A stretch of 64,000 nt of DNA from UBA4744 sp963718995 (lineage in GTDB: Bacteria > Actinomycetota > Acidimicrobiia > Spongiisociales > UBA4744). Positions within the stretch are counted from its first letter, which is position 1. Each line of letters opens with the position of its first letter. Position numbers and translations under genes: made by a program. The notes under the pieces were generated by a model that was given only the letters and a program-made list of their open reading frames with translations, ran no database searches and was not told the DNA's origin. Below, piece after piece: positions 8,323 to 16,510 of the stretch. The stretch covers positions 62,001 to 126,000 of the forward strand of contig CAVRAP010000021.1 in the NCBI GenBank assembly GCA_963718995.1, written 5' to 3'.

Positions 8323-9474
8323 TTAGACGTCGGCGTTGTTTCCCCTATGCCGGTACGAGTCGACCATCTGTTCCAGGTGGCCTAGGGCATGGTCGTAACC
8401 CCGGATGGCCTCGAAGATCGTGTAGTGCAGCACCCGCGTGATCCAGAGCTTGAAAAGCAGGGCTTCCCAATCAGGATTGCCCCGCACGAACCTCTCCAGG
8501 AGGGCTTCATACGTGTTGAACCAGTTCTTGTCGTCCATGTACGAGAACCGTGGATAGGTGCGGGCGGCCCGCAACCCATCTCGCACAGCCGATGGGAACC
8601 CGGCCAACAGGTCCTCCTGTTGGGGTGACCAGTTAGTAGCCAGGAGTTGCATGGTGCTCTCGACGTCGTACGCGACCTTGGTCTTGATCTCGTTGGGCAC
8701 CTCGACCGGTGTTTCGATCTCATGGGGGGTCGCAGCGTCGACCGGGATGCTCTGCAGGCTCTGCATGGCCGCGAAACACTCGATCACCATGGTTTGGATG
8801 TCGGTCAAACTGCCGTACAGCTTGTGGATCTTGCCTTGCGAGACGTAGGTTTCGAAGACTGAGAATCCGCGTCGGACGGTGGCGAAGGTATACAGGGTGT
8901 CGATACCCCAATCGCTCTGTGCCTGCACCGCATCATCAGCGACCAGATCTTCCACGACGGGCCGGGTGAACAGCAGTTCCCCACCCAAGGGTTGCCTGAT
9001 CTGTGGCAGCTCAGAGTCGGGCCACAGCATGGCAAACCCGGTCCTGGTGATCATCCAGGTAATCATGGCGTCGGTGCTCGAGCGCGGGAAGTAGTGCCGG
9101 ACTACGTCAAAACCGGCGTCGGCGGCGATCTCTGCCTGCTCGATCCACCCTTGGTCGAAGCTGGTGATGTCGGCGTCGTAGAAATGCAGTCGCTCATCAG
9201 TGGATTGCTCGAGGAAGTAGCGGAGGGAGGTGTTCATTGCGTCGCCCTTGCCATGTCGCAAAGAACCGATCCGCTTCTGGAGCAAGAGAGTCACCGGTGT
9301 CCCCGTCGAGTTTTCAACGCCCGGTATGGCCTCGCTGATTGCCTCATAGGTTGATGCTTCGTCGAGTCCCATGCAGACGACGTTGGAAACCCGCGGGTGG
9401 CCGGCCGCCATGGTGACGTTCCGGATGACCACATCGTGGTCCTCCTCCTTGAACGGGAAGACGACAACACTCAT
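8323..9474 (-). CDS. Mannosylglycerate synthase (GT78)
   Basis: A 383-residue cytoplasmic glycosyltransferase that closely resembles Rhodothermus marinus mannosylglycerate synthase, from memory of that protein. It should transfer mannose from GDP-mannose to D-glycerate in one step, giving the compatible solute mannosylglycerate. The start MSVVVFPFKEED, the metal-binding DAD motif at residues 100-102, the stretch MNTSLRYFLE, RASTDAMI-like RSSTDAMITWMITRTGF, QPLGGELL, DWGIDTLYTF and His217 (KIHKLYG) all fall at the positions known in the Rhodothermus enzyme. It is slightly shorter at the C-terminus (383 against about 397). It is divergent from the Pat-type gene and convergent with aceK. No phosphatase partner is needed for the one-step route. 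Confidence is high for the family; catalytic specificity is inferred. Confidence 0.92.
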   Translation of the reverse strand: MSVVVFPFKEEDHDVVIRNVTMAAGHPRVSNVVCMGLDEASTYEAISEAIPGVENSTGTPVTLLLQKRIGSLRHGKGDAMNTSLRYFLEQSTDERLHFYDADITSFDQGWIEQAEIAADAGFDVVRHYFPRSSTDAMITWMITRTGFAMLWPDSELPQIRQPLGGELLFTRPVVEDLVADDAVQAQSDWGIDTLYTFATVRRGFSVFETYVSQGKIHKLYGSLTDIQTMVIECFAAMQSLQSIPVDAATPHEIETPVEVPNEIKTKVAYDVESTMQLLATNWSPQQEDLLAGFPSAVRDGLRAARTYPRFSYMDDKNWFNTYEALLERFVRGNPDWEALLFKLWITRVLHYTIFEAIRGYDHALGHLEQMVDSYRHRGNNADV

Positions 9475-9612
9475 TTCAACCTCGCCTGCGGATACTGGAA
9501 CTCACCCTACAGTTGCCCGGGGCTCAGCTCTCCAGTGGAGCCGTTCCGGGTCCTCGGATCCGGACGTCCCGGCACGTGCCAGAATCAAGGCAAACACCCA
9601 CCAGGGGGGAAC

Positions 9613-12357
9613 GTGAGCAACTACCCATCTGAATATGAGATCGACCTGGCCCTTCGGGACGGCGGCGTTGTGCGGTTTCGGCCGATCAAGCCGGACGACT
9701 CCGAGAAGCTCTATGAGCATTTCCACCGTCTCGGTCCCGAGTCGCGCTACTTCCGTTTCTTCCGGGTCAAGAAGGACCTGTCTCCTAAGGAACTCGAGTA
9801 CTTCTCCAACGTCGATTACAAGGACCGGATGGCCTTCGTCGCCATTCACGACGATCAGATCATCGCTGTAGGCCGATACGACCGGGTCGAAGACGATCCC
9901 CAGTTTGCCGAGGTTGCTTTTGTGGTCGAGGACCAGCACCAGAATCGGGGCATCGGGAGCCAGTTGCTGCAACTCATGACGACCCACGCCCGCAAACTCG
10001 GAATCTCGGGCTTCCGGGCCTTCGTGCTACCCGAGAACGTGCAGATGATGCGTCTGTTCCGAAACTCCGGATACCGATTGGAGCGGACGCTGGACGAGGG
10101 CGTGTACAGCGTCAGTTTCCCGGTGGCCCTGTCCGATGACGCCCGCGCTGCCGACGAAGAGCGGGAGAAACGGGCGGTGGCGGCTTCCCTGCTCCCCATC
10201 TTCTACCCACGTTCGATCGCCGTGATCGGCGCCAGTCGCAACCGAGCCTCCATCGGCGGGCGCCTCTTTCACAACCTGGTCAAAGGCAACTTCTCCGGAC
10301 CGGTGTTCCCGGTCAACCCCAAGGCGGACGTCGTCAATTCGGTTCGCACCCACAAGTCGGTTCTCGACATTGAAGATCCGGTTGATCTGGCCTTCATCGT
10401 CGTGCCAGCCCGATTTGCCCTCGCGGCGGTCAAGGAATGCGCTCAGAAGGGCGTTCGAGGCATCGTGATGATCACCGCCGGGTTCTCCGAACTGGGCGAG
10501 GAAGGCCGGCAGATGGAGCGCGACCTCCTCGAGGTCGTGCGGTCCGCCGGAATGCGCATGGTGGGACCCAACTGCATGGGCGTTCTCAACACGGACCTCG
10601 CCGTCTCCATGGACGGCACGTTTGCTCCTGTGTTTCCGCCGCGTGGCAACGTGGCCATGTCCAGCCAGTCCGGGGCGCTCGGAATCGCCATTCTGGACTA
10701 CGCGCTGCGCAACAACATCGGCATCTCCACGTTCGTTTCCGTGGGTAACAAAGCGGATATCAGCGGTAACGACCTGCTGTTGTATTGGGAGGGTGATCCG
10801 GCCACCGACGTGATCGTGCTGTACCTGGAGTCCTTCGGCCATCCGCGCCGTTTCGCTCGGATTGCCAAGCGAATTGCCCGGAAGAAGCCGATCATTGCGG
10901 TGAAATCCGGACGGACCACAGCCGGAACACGGGCGGCCAGCAGCCATACCGGTGCGTTGGCCAGTGCCGACGTTGCGGTTGACGCCCTCTTCCATCAGAC
11001 GGGGGTAATTCGGACCAATACCCTGGAGGAGCTATTCGACGTCACTGTTTTGCTGGCCAACCAACCGGTTCCAGCCGGTCGCCGGGTCGGAGTGATCACT
11101 AACGCCGGCGGCCCGGGCATCCTGGCCGCCGATGCTTTGGAGTCGAACGGTCTCACCCTTCCAGAGTTCTCGGAAAAGCTTCAGAACAAACTGCGGGAGG
11201 TTCTCTCCGAGGAAGCGTCAACCCGAAATCCGGTTGATCTCATTGCCTCCGCTGGTGCGGATGAGTATGCCCACTGTCTGAACGCCATGTTGGAGAGCGA
11301 CGAGATCGATGCGGTGATCGCCAGCTACATCCCGGCTAGTCCGCTCGGAACGCCCGAAATCGCAGCTGCCATTTCTGAAGCCGGAGTCCGCCATCACGGC
11401 CAGAAGACGTTCCTGTCCGTGTTCATGTCCTACGACGACCCTACGGATCTGCTCGGTGGCGAAGATGTACGCATCCCCACCTATCTGTTCCCGGAGGCGG
11501 CGGCCGTTGCGCTGGCCAGGGCGGTTCGGTACGGCGAATGGCTCAACACCCCGGAGGGGGAACTGCCGTCGTTTGAGGACATCGAGGTGGAGGCGGGACG
11601 CAAGATCGTCGCCAAAGCTCTCGAGCGAATGGGACCGGAGGGCGGGTGGCTGGAACCGGAAGAGGTTGAGGATGTTCTGTGTTCGTTTGGGATCTGCCTT
11701 CCCCAATCGAAGGTGGTCCAGAGCGAAGACGATGCGGTACGGGTGGCGGCCGAGATCGACAGCCCGGTAGCCGTCAAGGTGATCTCTGCGTCGGCGCTGC
11801 ACAAATCTGACCTGGGCGGCGTGGTCCTCGGCGTGCGGGGCGAAGACGAGGTGCGCAAGGCCTTCCGCAAGGTGATGTCGGTGGTCGATGAGGCCGACGG
11901 AGTGCTGATCCAGGAAATGGTGACCGGCGGCCATGAGGTCCTGGTCGGAATGACGGAAGATCCGTCATTCGGCCCACTCATCGTTTTTGGGATGGGGGGC
12001 GTATTGGTCGAACTCGTCGGGGATGTCGCCTTCCGGATCACTCCGGTGACCGACCTCGAGGCATCCGCGATGGTACGTGAGATCAAATCGGCCAAGCTCT
12101 TGCAGGGCTATCGCTCCTACCCGGCCGGTGACATTGCCGCCGTCGAGGAGGTCATCCTCCGGGTCTCGACGCTGGCCGATGCTATCCCCGAGATCCGCGA
12201 GATGGACTTGAACCCGGTCATGGTCCTGGCTCCGGGAGACGGCGCCAAGGCCGTCGACGCCCGGATGCGAGTGGCCCCCACCGCCAAGGGCTGGTCGCCG
12301 GAACTGGCCGACGTACCCGGACGGGTAGGGAAACCCAAGGTCTCCTCCAGTAGCTGA
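9613..12357 (+). CDS. GNAT-ACS fusion, Pat-type lysine acyltransferase
   Basis: A 914-residue fusion. Residues about 10-165 are a GNAT acetyltransferase with the acetyl-CoA loop QNRGIGS. From about 193 comes an ADP-forming acyl-CoA synthetase module: CoA-binding (FYPRSIAVIGASRN), ligase domains with the SSHTGAL histidine near residue 443, and an ATP-grasp lobe from about 670. Such proteins acetylate and switch off acyl-CoA synthetases and other metabolic enzymes. The order GNAT first, synthetase second is the inverted arrangement described for Streptomyces PatA, not the Salmonella Pat order. The GTG at 9613 follows an AGGGGGGA site and is preferred over open frame further upstream, which overlaps the divergent gene. 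It could instead be a working acyl-CoA synthetase. Confidence 0.85.
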   Translation: MSNYPSEYEIDLALRDGGVVRFRPIKPDDSEKLYEHFHRLGPESRYFRFFRVKKDLSPKELEYFSNVDYKDRMAFVAIHDDQIIAVGRYDRVEDDPQFAEVAFVVEDQHQNRGIGSQLLQLMTTHARKLGISGFRAFVLPENVQMMRLFRNSGYRLERTLDEGVYSVSFPVALSDDARAADEEREKRAVAASLLPIFYPRSIAVIGASRNRASIGGRLFHNLVKGNFSGPVFPVNPKADVVNSVRTHKSVLDIEDPVDLAFIVVPARFALAAVKECAQKGVRGIVMITAGFSELGEEGRQMERDLLEVVRSAGMRMVGPNCMGVLNTDLAVSMDGTFAPVFPPRGNVAMSSQSGALGIAILDYALRNNIGISTFVSVGNKADISGNDLLLYWEGDPATDVIVLYLESFGHPRRFARIAKRIARKKPIIAVKSGRTTAGTRAASSHTGALASADVAVDALFHQTGVIRTNTLEELFDVTVLLANQPVPAGRRVGVITNAGGPGILAADALESNGLTLPEFSEKLQNKLREVLSEEASTRNPVDLIASAGADEYAHCLNAMLESDEIDAVIASYIPASPLGTPEIAAAISEAGVRHHGQKTFLSVFMSYDDPTDLLGGEDVRIPTYLFPEAAAVALARAVRYGEWLNTPEGELPSFEDIEVEAGRKIVAKALERMGPEGGWLEPEEVEDVLCSFGICLPQSKVVQSEDDAVRVAAEIDSPVAVKVISASALHKSDLGGVVLGVRGEDEVRKAFRKVMSVVDEADGVLIQEMVTGGHEVLVGMTEDPSFGPLIVFGMGGVLVELVGDVAFRITPVTDLEASAMVREIKSAKLLQGYRSYPAGDIAAVEEVILRVSTLADAIPEIREMDLNPVMVLAPGDGAKAVDARMRVAPTAKGWSPELADVPGRVGKPKVSSSS

Positions 12358-12508
12358 ACACGGTCGGGGGACAAGTGAATCTGTTGAACCAGCTTCTCTA
12401 GGCGGGCGTGTTGGGACGTCGGTGAGTCATCGCTCGTACTTCCACCTGATGAGCAGGCAATCCAAGCCAGGCAGCGGGATGGGCCTAATCGGCGCGAACG
12501 CAAAATCG

Positions 12509-13438
12509 CTACAGCAATAGCGCCACGTAGAAACCACCATAGATCGTCAGCAGGGTCAACCCGACCTTCCAGTCGACTCGCCGCGTTGACACGACCAGGA
12601 CGGTCACCAGGGCGACGGCCACGAGAGCGACTATCGAGCCGCGCACAGCCAACGAACCCGTTATGGCGGTAGGTGCGATCAACGGGCCGGCGGCGATCGA
12701 AAGCGACGCATCAGAGAGAGAGGCCCCGAAGAGATCTCCGACAGCAAGGTCACGCGCACCCTGTCTGAGGGCGGATACCGAGACGACCAACTCCGGCAGC
12801 GAAGTGCCTATTGAGGCGACGAAGAACGCAATGAGGTATTGAGGAACACCCAGGATGTCTGAAAACTCCACGAACGCCAACACCGCTGCGGTTGCACCTA
12901 CGCCGACCAAGGCGAGATAGGCAAGGGCCCCCGCAAGGTGCCGGTACTTGGTGCGGCTGGGGACCGTCAGCACGGGATCCGAACTGGGAGGCGTGGCGCG
13001 CCACACCATGACGTTGGCGGCCAACCAAAAGGCCAACAGAATGGCGGCATCTCCTCGTCCCAGGTAGCCGTCGGAGAACAGAAAGGCGCCGATGGCGAGC
13101 GCGACCGCAGTGAGGGCACCTACCCAGGCCACCCTGCGGCTGCCGGCAATAAAGGCTCCTCCTGCCAGAGGAGCAATCCCCAGGACGAGAGTTATCTGCG
13201 TGGCCGCCGACCCCACCGAGTCTCCGACATTGAGGTCGCCATTGCCCGAGACCGAGGCGGCGATCGAGTTGGCAATCTCGGGAAGGTCGGTACCGACGGC
13301 CACCAGTGTGATCCCGATCAGAAACGGTGGAATTCGCAGCCCGAATGCCAGCGCAGATGTATTGGTTACGGCTCTTCGGCTTGCAAAGATGGCGAGCCCC
13401 AGGCCGACGACGATCAGGATCATCCAGACCACGACCAT
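12509..13438 (-). CDS. Na+/Ca2+ exchanger family antiporter
   Basis: A 309-residue membrane protein with about ten hydrophobic segments arranged as two inverted halves. Each half carries the alpha-repeat of the calcium/cation antiporter family: GTDLPEIANSIAASVSGN in the first and GTSLPELVVSVSALRQG in the second, with the acidic residues that bind Ca2+ and Na+. It probably exports Ca2+ or another cation using Na+ or H+. Length is normal for the bacterial YrbG-like members. It is divergent from the radical SAM gene; the 150-bp gap upstream of its stop toward the Pat-type gene has nothing recognisable. Confidence 0.88.
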   Translation of the reverse strand: MVVVWMILIVVGLGLAIFASRRAVTNTSALAFGLRIPPFLIGITLVAVGTDLPEIANSIAASVSGNGDLNVGDSVGSAATQITLVLGIAPLAGGAFIAGSRRVAWVGALTAVALAIGAFLFSDGYLGRGDAAILLAFWLAANVMVWRATPPSSDPVLTVPSRTKYRHLAGALAYLALVGVGATAAVLAFVEFSDILGVPQYLIAFFVASIGTSLPELVVSVSALRQGARDLAVGDLFGASLSDASLSIAAGPLIAPTAITGSLAVRGSIVALVAVALVTVLVVSTRRVDWKVGLTLLTIYGGFYVALLL

Positions 13439-13503
13439 AGTCTCAGGCTACCTGTCGCCGACTGGCCTCGATACTGGAAGAAAGAGCCACCAGACGTGCC
13501 CTT

Positions 13504-13539
13504 TGTCCCTACGGCAACTGACCCCGGCCTCTAGGGACA
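13504..13539. other. Inverted repeat in divergent region
   Basis: TGTCCCTA (13504-13511) and TAGGGACA (13532-13539) are a perfect 8-bp inverted repeat with a 20-nt spacer, in the 185-bp gap between the divergent antiporter and radical SAM genes. It may be an operator or a leader hairpin of either gene. Confidence 0.35.
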
Positions 13540-13623
13540 GGAGCGGTGGCGGACCTACCGTGGGTGTGGCAATCGGAGGTTACTGGTGGACCGTGGACTG
13601 GCTGAGGGACCGGGGGCTCGGAT

Positions 13624-15435
13624 TTGAGAGACCCGTTTCGGCGTGATCTCATCTTTCTGCACCCGCCGTCGATCTACGACTTCCGGGGCAAGGATGTCTT
13701 TCTGGGACCGATTGCCGACGCCGTGCCGTCGACCGGTGAGTTTGAGATGTACCCGGTGGGGCTGACCAGCATTGCCTCATTCCTGGAGAAGAATCACTAC
13801 AACGTCCAGATCGTCAACCTGGCTCATCGGATGATGCAGCGGTCGAGATTCGACGTCGAGCGCTACATCGCCCGCCAGTCTGCAACCGTGTTCGGTATCG
13901 ACCTGCACTGGCTCCCCCATGCACAAGGCGCCCTGGCTATCGCCGAAGTGGTCAAGCGACTCCATCCGAACAGTTACGTCCTCTTCGGGGGTCTGTCGGC
14001 TTCGTACTATCACGAAGAGCTGATCGACTATCCCTTCGTGGACTTCGTCATCCGGGGGGACTCGACGGAAGAACCGGTCCGGCAGCTGCTCCAGGCCCTC
14101 CGGGAGGGGTCCGGGCTTGAAGGTGTTGAGAACCTCACGTGGAAAGGGGCGGACGGATCGAAGGTGGCCAACCCGCTCACCTTCATACCCGTGGACCTCG
14201 ACTACGTCGACGTGCCCGACTACCGGTACGCCATGCGATCGGTTTTCAAGTACGGAAACCTCTCCAACCTGATCCCCTATATCGAGTGGATGCACTATCC
14301 ACTCACGATGCTGCTCAATAGCCGCGGCTGCACCCAGGATTGCTCAGTTTGCGGTGGGTCAGCTTCGGCCTATCGGCATATCGGCCGGAGGGCGCGGCCC
14401 GCCTATCGCTCGCCGGAGAAGCTGGCCGCCGACGCAAGAACCATTACAAGTTTCTCCCGGGCTCCCATCTTCATGGTGCACGATCCTCGGATCGGCGGGA
14501 TGAGCCGGTGCCGCGAGATCTTTGACCGTCTCGCCCGGCTTGAACTGCCCAATGAACTCATCCTGGAGTTGTTCTTCCCGGCCAACGGCGACTTCTTTAC
14601 GATGGTCGAAAACAGCGTCCGCTCGTGGAGCCTCGAAATGACCATCGAGTCCCACGATGAGGAGTTGCGGCGCGTCAACGGGAAGTTCCCGTTCTCCAAC
14701 AAGATGCTCGAATCGACCATTGAGGGTGCCCTGGCGCACGGATGCCGCAAACTCGATCTCTTCTTCATGGTCGGGATCCCGCATCAGACCTACGGACAAG
14801 CCATGGAGGCGGTTGACTACTACCGGCACCTGCTCGAGCGGTTCGGTGAGGGCGGCAAGATACACGCCTACGTTTCACCCCTCAGCCCGTTCCTTGATCC
14901 GGGAAGTCGAGCTTTTGAGGAGCCCTCTTTCGGGTACGAGGTTCGCTATCGCACGCTCGAGGAACACCGCCAGGCGCTCACCCAACTCTCCTGGAAGGAC
15001 ATGCTTTCCTTCGAGACCGAAGCGATGAGTCGAGAAGAGATTGCCCGGGCCAGCTACCAGGTGGCCGGGGAGCTCAACAAGTTGAAATACAAACATGAAC
15101 TCATCGATGCCGCCACCTATACGGCCGTGTCGCACAGTCTCGCCGCGGCGGAGGCCGTTCTCACCGAAATCGATCGAACCGCGACCTTGCCGGAGGACAA
15201 ACGGGCTGCCGCTCTGGCTTTGATCCGCAAGCAGATCCAGACGGCCAACGGTGCGGCGTTATGCGGCGTCGACGAGCTCAAGTGGCCCTTGTCGCAGCGA
15301 TTCCATGTCGGGGGCACGCTCGCCAGGGGGTTGGCCGGTGGGTTGCTCCGAGAGTTCCGCCACACCGCCGCACGTCTGGCCGGGCGCTACGACGTGGCGC
15401 CTTACGACGGCGAACGAGCCGTTCCGAGTAGCTAG
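13624..15435 (+). CDS. B12-binding-domain radical SAM protein
   Basis: A 603-residue protein with an N-terminal Rossmann-like cobalamin-binding domain (about 1-200) and a central radical SAM domain. The cluster motif CX3CX2C is at Cys236, Cys240 and Cys243 (CTQDCSVC). The N-terminal domain has DLHWLPH where the base-off B12 motif would read DxHxxG, so the Gly is absent, as in many of these proteins. The first residues (FLHPPSIYDF) fit the family start 'hPP'. It starts at TTG 13624. Substrate is unknown: relatives methylate unactivated carbons or build lipids, hopanoids or cofactors. No biosynthetic partner is adjacent; the gene stands alone between an antiporter and the PFOR pair. Confidence 0.85.
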   Translation: MRDPFRRDLIFLHPPSIYDFRGKDVFLGPIADAVPSTGEFEMYPVGLTSIASFLEKNHYNVQIVNLAHRMMQRSRFDVERYIARQSATVFGIDLHWLPHAQGALAIAEVVKRLHPNSYVLFGGLSASYYHEELIDYPFVDFVIRGDSTEEPVRQLLQALREGSGLEGVENLTWKGADGSKVANPLTFIPVDLDYVDVPDYRYAMRSVFKYGNLSNLIPYIEWMHYPLTMLLNSRGCTQDCSVCGGSASAYRHIGRRARPAYRSPEKLAADARTITSFSRAPIFMVHDPRIGGMSRCREIFDRLARLELPNELILELFFPANGDFFTMVENSVRSWSLEMTIESHDEELRRVNGKFPFSNKMLESTIEGALAHGCRKLDLFFMVGIPHQTYGQAMEAVDYYRHLLERFGEGGKIHAYVSPLSPFLDPGSRAFEEPSFGYEVRYRTLEEHRQALTQLSWKDMLSFETEAMSREEIARASYQVAGELNKLKYKHELIDAATYTAVSHSLAAAEAVLTEIDRTATLPEDKRAAALALIRKQIQTANGAALCGVDELKWPLSQRFHVGGTLARGLAGGLLREFRHTAARLAGRYDVAPYDGERAVPSS

Positions 15436-15499
15436 TTACCAGTTACCAGTTAGGGCAGAATGATACGTCTTCGCTGGCTACTGGCTACTGGCTACTGTT
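15433..15499. repeat. Dispersed heptamer-arm repeat, copy 2
   Basis: Left arm: three ACCAGTT-type units right at the stop codon of the radical SAM gene. Core: ATGATACGTCTTCGCTGG, related to TGGTATGCC...CTGG of copies 4 and 5. Right arm: three CTGGCTA units. The arms are partly complementary, so the element could fold. It fills the gap between convergent genes and could act as a two-way terminator. Confidence 0.7.
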
Positions 15500-16510
15500 C
15501 TAAACAAACGGGCCGGCGTAGGTGACCAGGGTTTTCATGTAGTTGGCCCGTTCGAAGGCGCCCGGATCCGGCGAGGACGCCTGGCTCAGGCTTCCCTTCA
15601 GCTGCTCGACGGACTCGTAGTCATTGTCCTGCAGCCACCGCTCAACCCCACTCACCACCTCCCGAAGATGGTCCGGTCCGTTCTTCAACAACGCCGAGGC
15701 CATCATCGTCACGTCCGCGCCGGCCAGGAGCAGCTTGATCACATCCTCGGAGGTATGCACACCCGTCGTAACGGCCAGCGACGTCTTTACTCGCCCGTGG
15801 AGGATCGCCGTCCACCGGAGCGGCAGGCGCAGTTCGGAAGAGGTGCTGAGTTCGAGGTCCGGTCGAACCTTGAGCCCGTCGACGTCGATGTCTGGTTGGT
15901 AGAACCGGTTGAAGATCACGAGGGCATCGGCTCCGGATTCGACCAGTCGATGAGCGATGTAGGGGATGGAGCTGAAGAACGGCCCGATTTTCACCGCCAG
16001 CGGTATGGAAAGAGACTGCTTCACCGACATGACCAGGTCGAGGTACTGCTGCTCGACCTGAGAAGTCGACACTTTCGGATCGGTCGGGATGAAGTAGATA
16101 TTCAGTTCGAGGGCATCAGCCCCGGCTTCTTCGATCAGCTTCCCGTATTTGATCCAGCCGCCTTTGGAGGTGCCGTTGATACTTCCGATCACCGGTATCG
16201 AGAGCGAGCTCTTGGCCCGGGCCACCATGTCGAGGTACGTTCCCGGTCCGGTGGCGTAGTCGTTGAGTTCGGGGAAATACCCGAAGGTTGCTTCGCCGAA
16301 ACTCTCGGATCCGAAATCGAGGAGTCGAGCAACCTCGAGCTCCTCATGTTCGATCTGCTCTTCGAACAACGAGGGCAGCACTACGGCCGGGGCGCCCGCA
16401 TCCTCGAGTCTCCGCAACGTGTCCAGGTCACCGGTCAGCGGCGATGCCGACGGGACGACCGGATGGGCCAGTTTCATGCCCATGTACGTAGTGTGAAGAT
16501 CCACGCTCAC
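15500..16510 (-). CDS. Dihydroorotate dehydrogenase-like flavoprotein
   Basis: A 336-residue TIM-barrel flavoprotein of the PyrD-like group. The barrel is complete (GSINGTSKGGW, the LAVKIGPFF strand, LAVTTGVHTSEDVIKLLLAGAD for FMN phosphate), but where true dihydroorotate dehydrogenases have NxSCPN around the catalytic Cys, this protein reads ELNIYFIPTD. Pyrimidine synthesis is therefore doubtful. Its ATG overlaps the stop of nifJ by 4 bases, so it is made together with pyruvate:ferredoxin oxidoreductase and probably handles electrons to or from that enzyme, or from a related substrate. This pairing is seen in other bacteria, and the true reaction is not established. Confidence 0.8.
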   Translation of the reverse strand: MSVDLHTTYMGMKLAHPVVPSASPLTGDLDTLRRLEDAGAPAVVLPSLFEEQIEHEELEVARLLDFGSESFGEATFGYFPELNDYATGPGTYLDMVARAKSSLSIPVIGSINGTSKGGWIKYGKLIEEAGADALELNIYFIPTDPKVSTSQVEQQYLDLVMSVKQSLSIPLAVKIGPFFSSIPYIAHRLVESGADALVIFNRFYQPDIDVDGLKVRPDLELSTSSELRLPLRWTAILHGRVKTSLAVTTGVHTSEDVIKLLLAGADVTMMASALLKNGPDHLREVVSGVERWLQDNDYESVEQLKGSLSQASSPDPGAFERANYMKTLVTYAGPFV

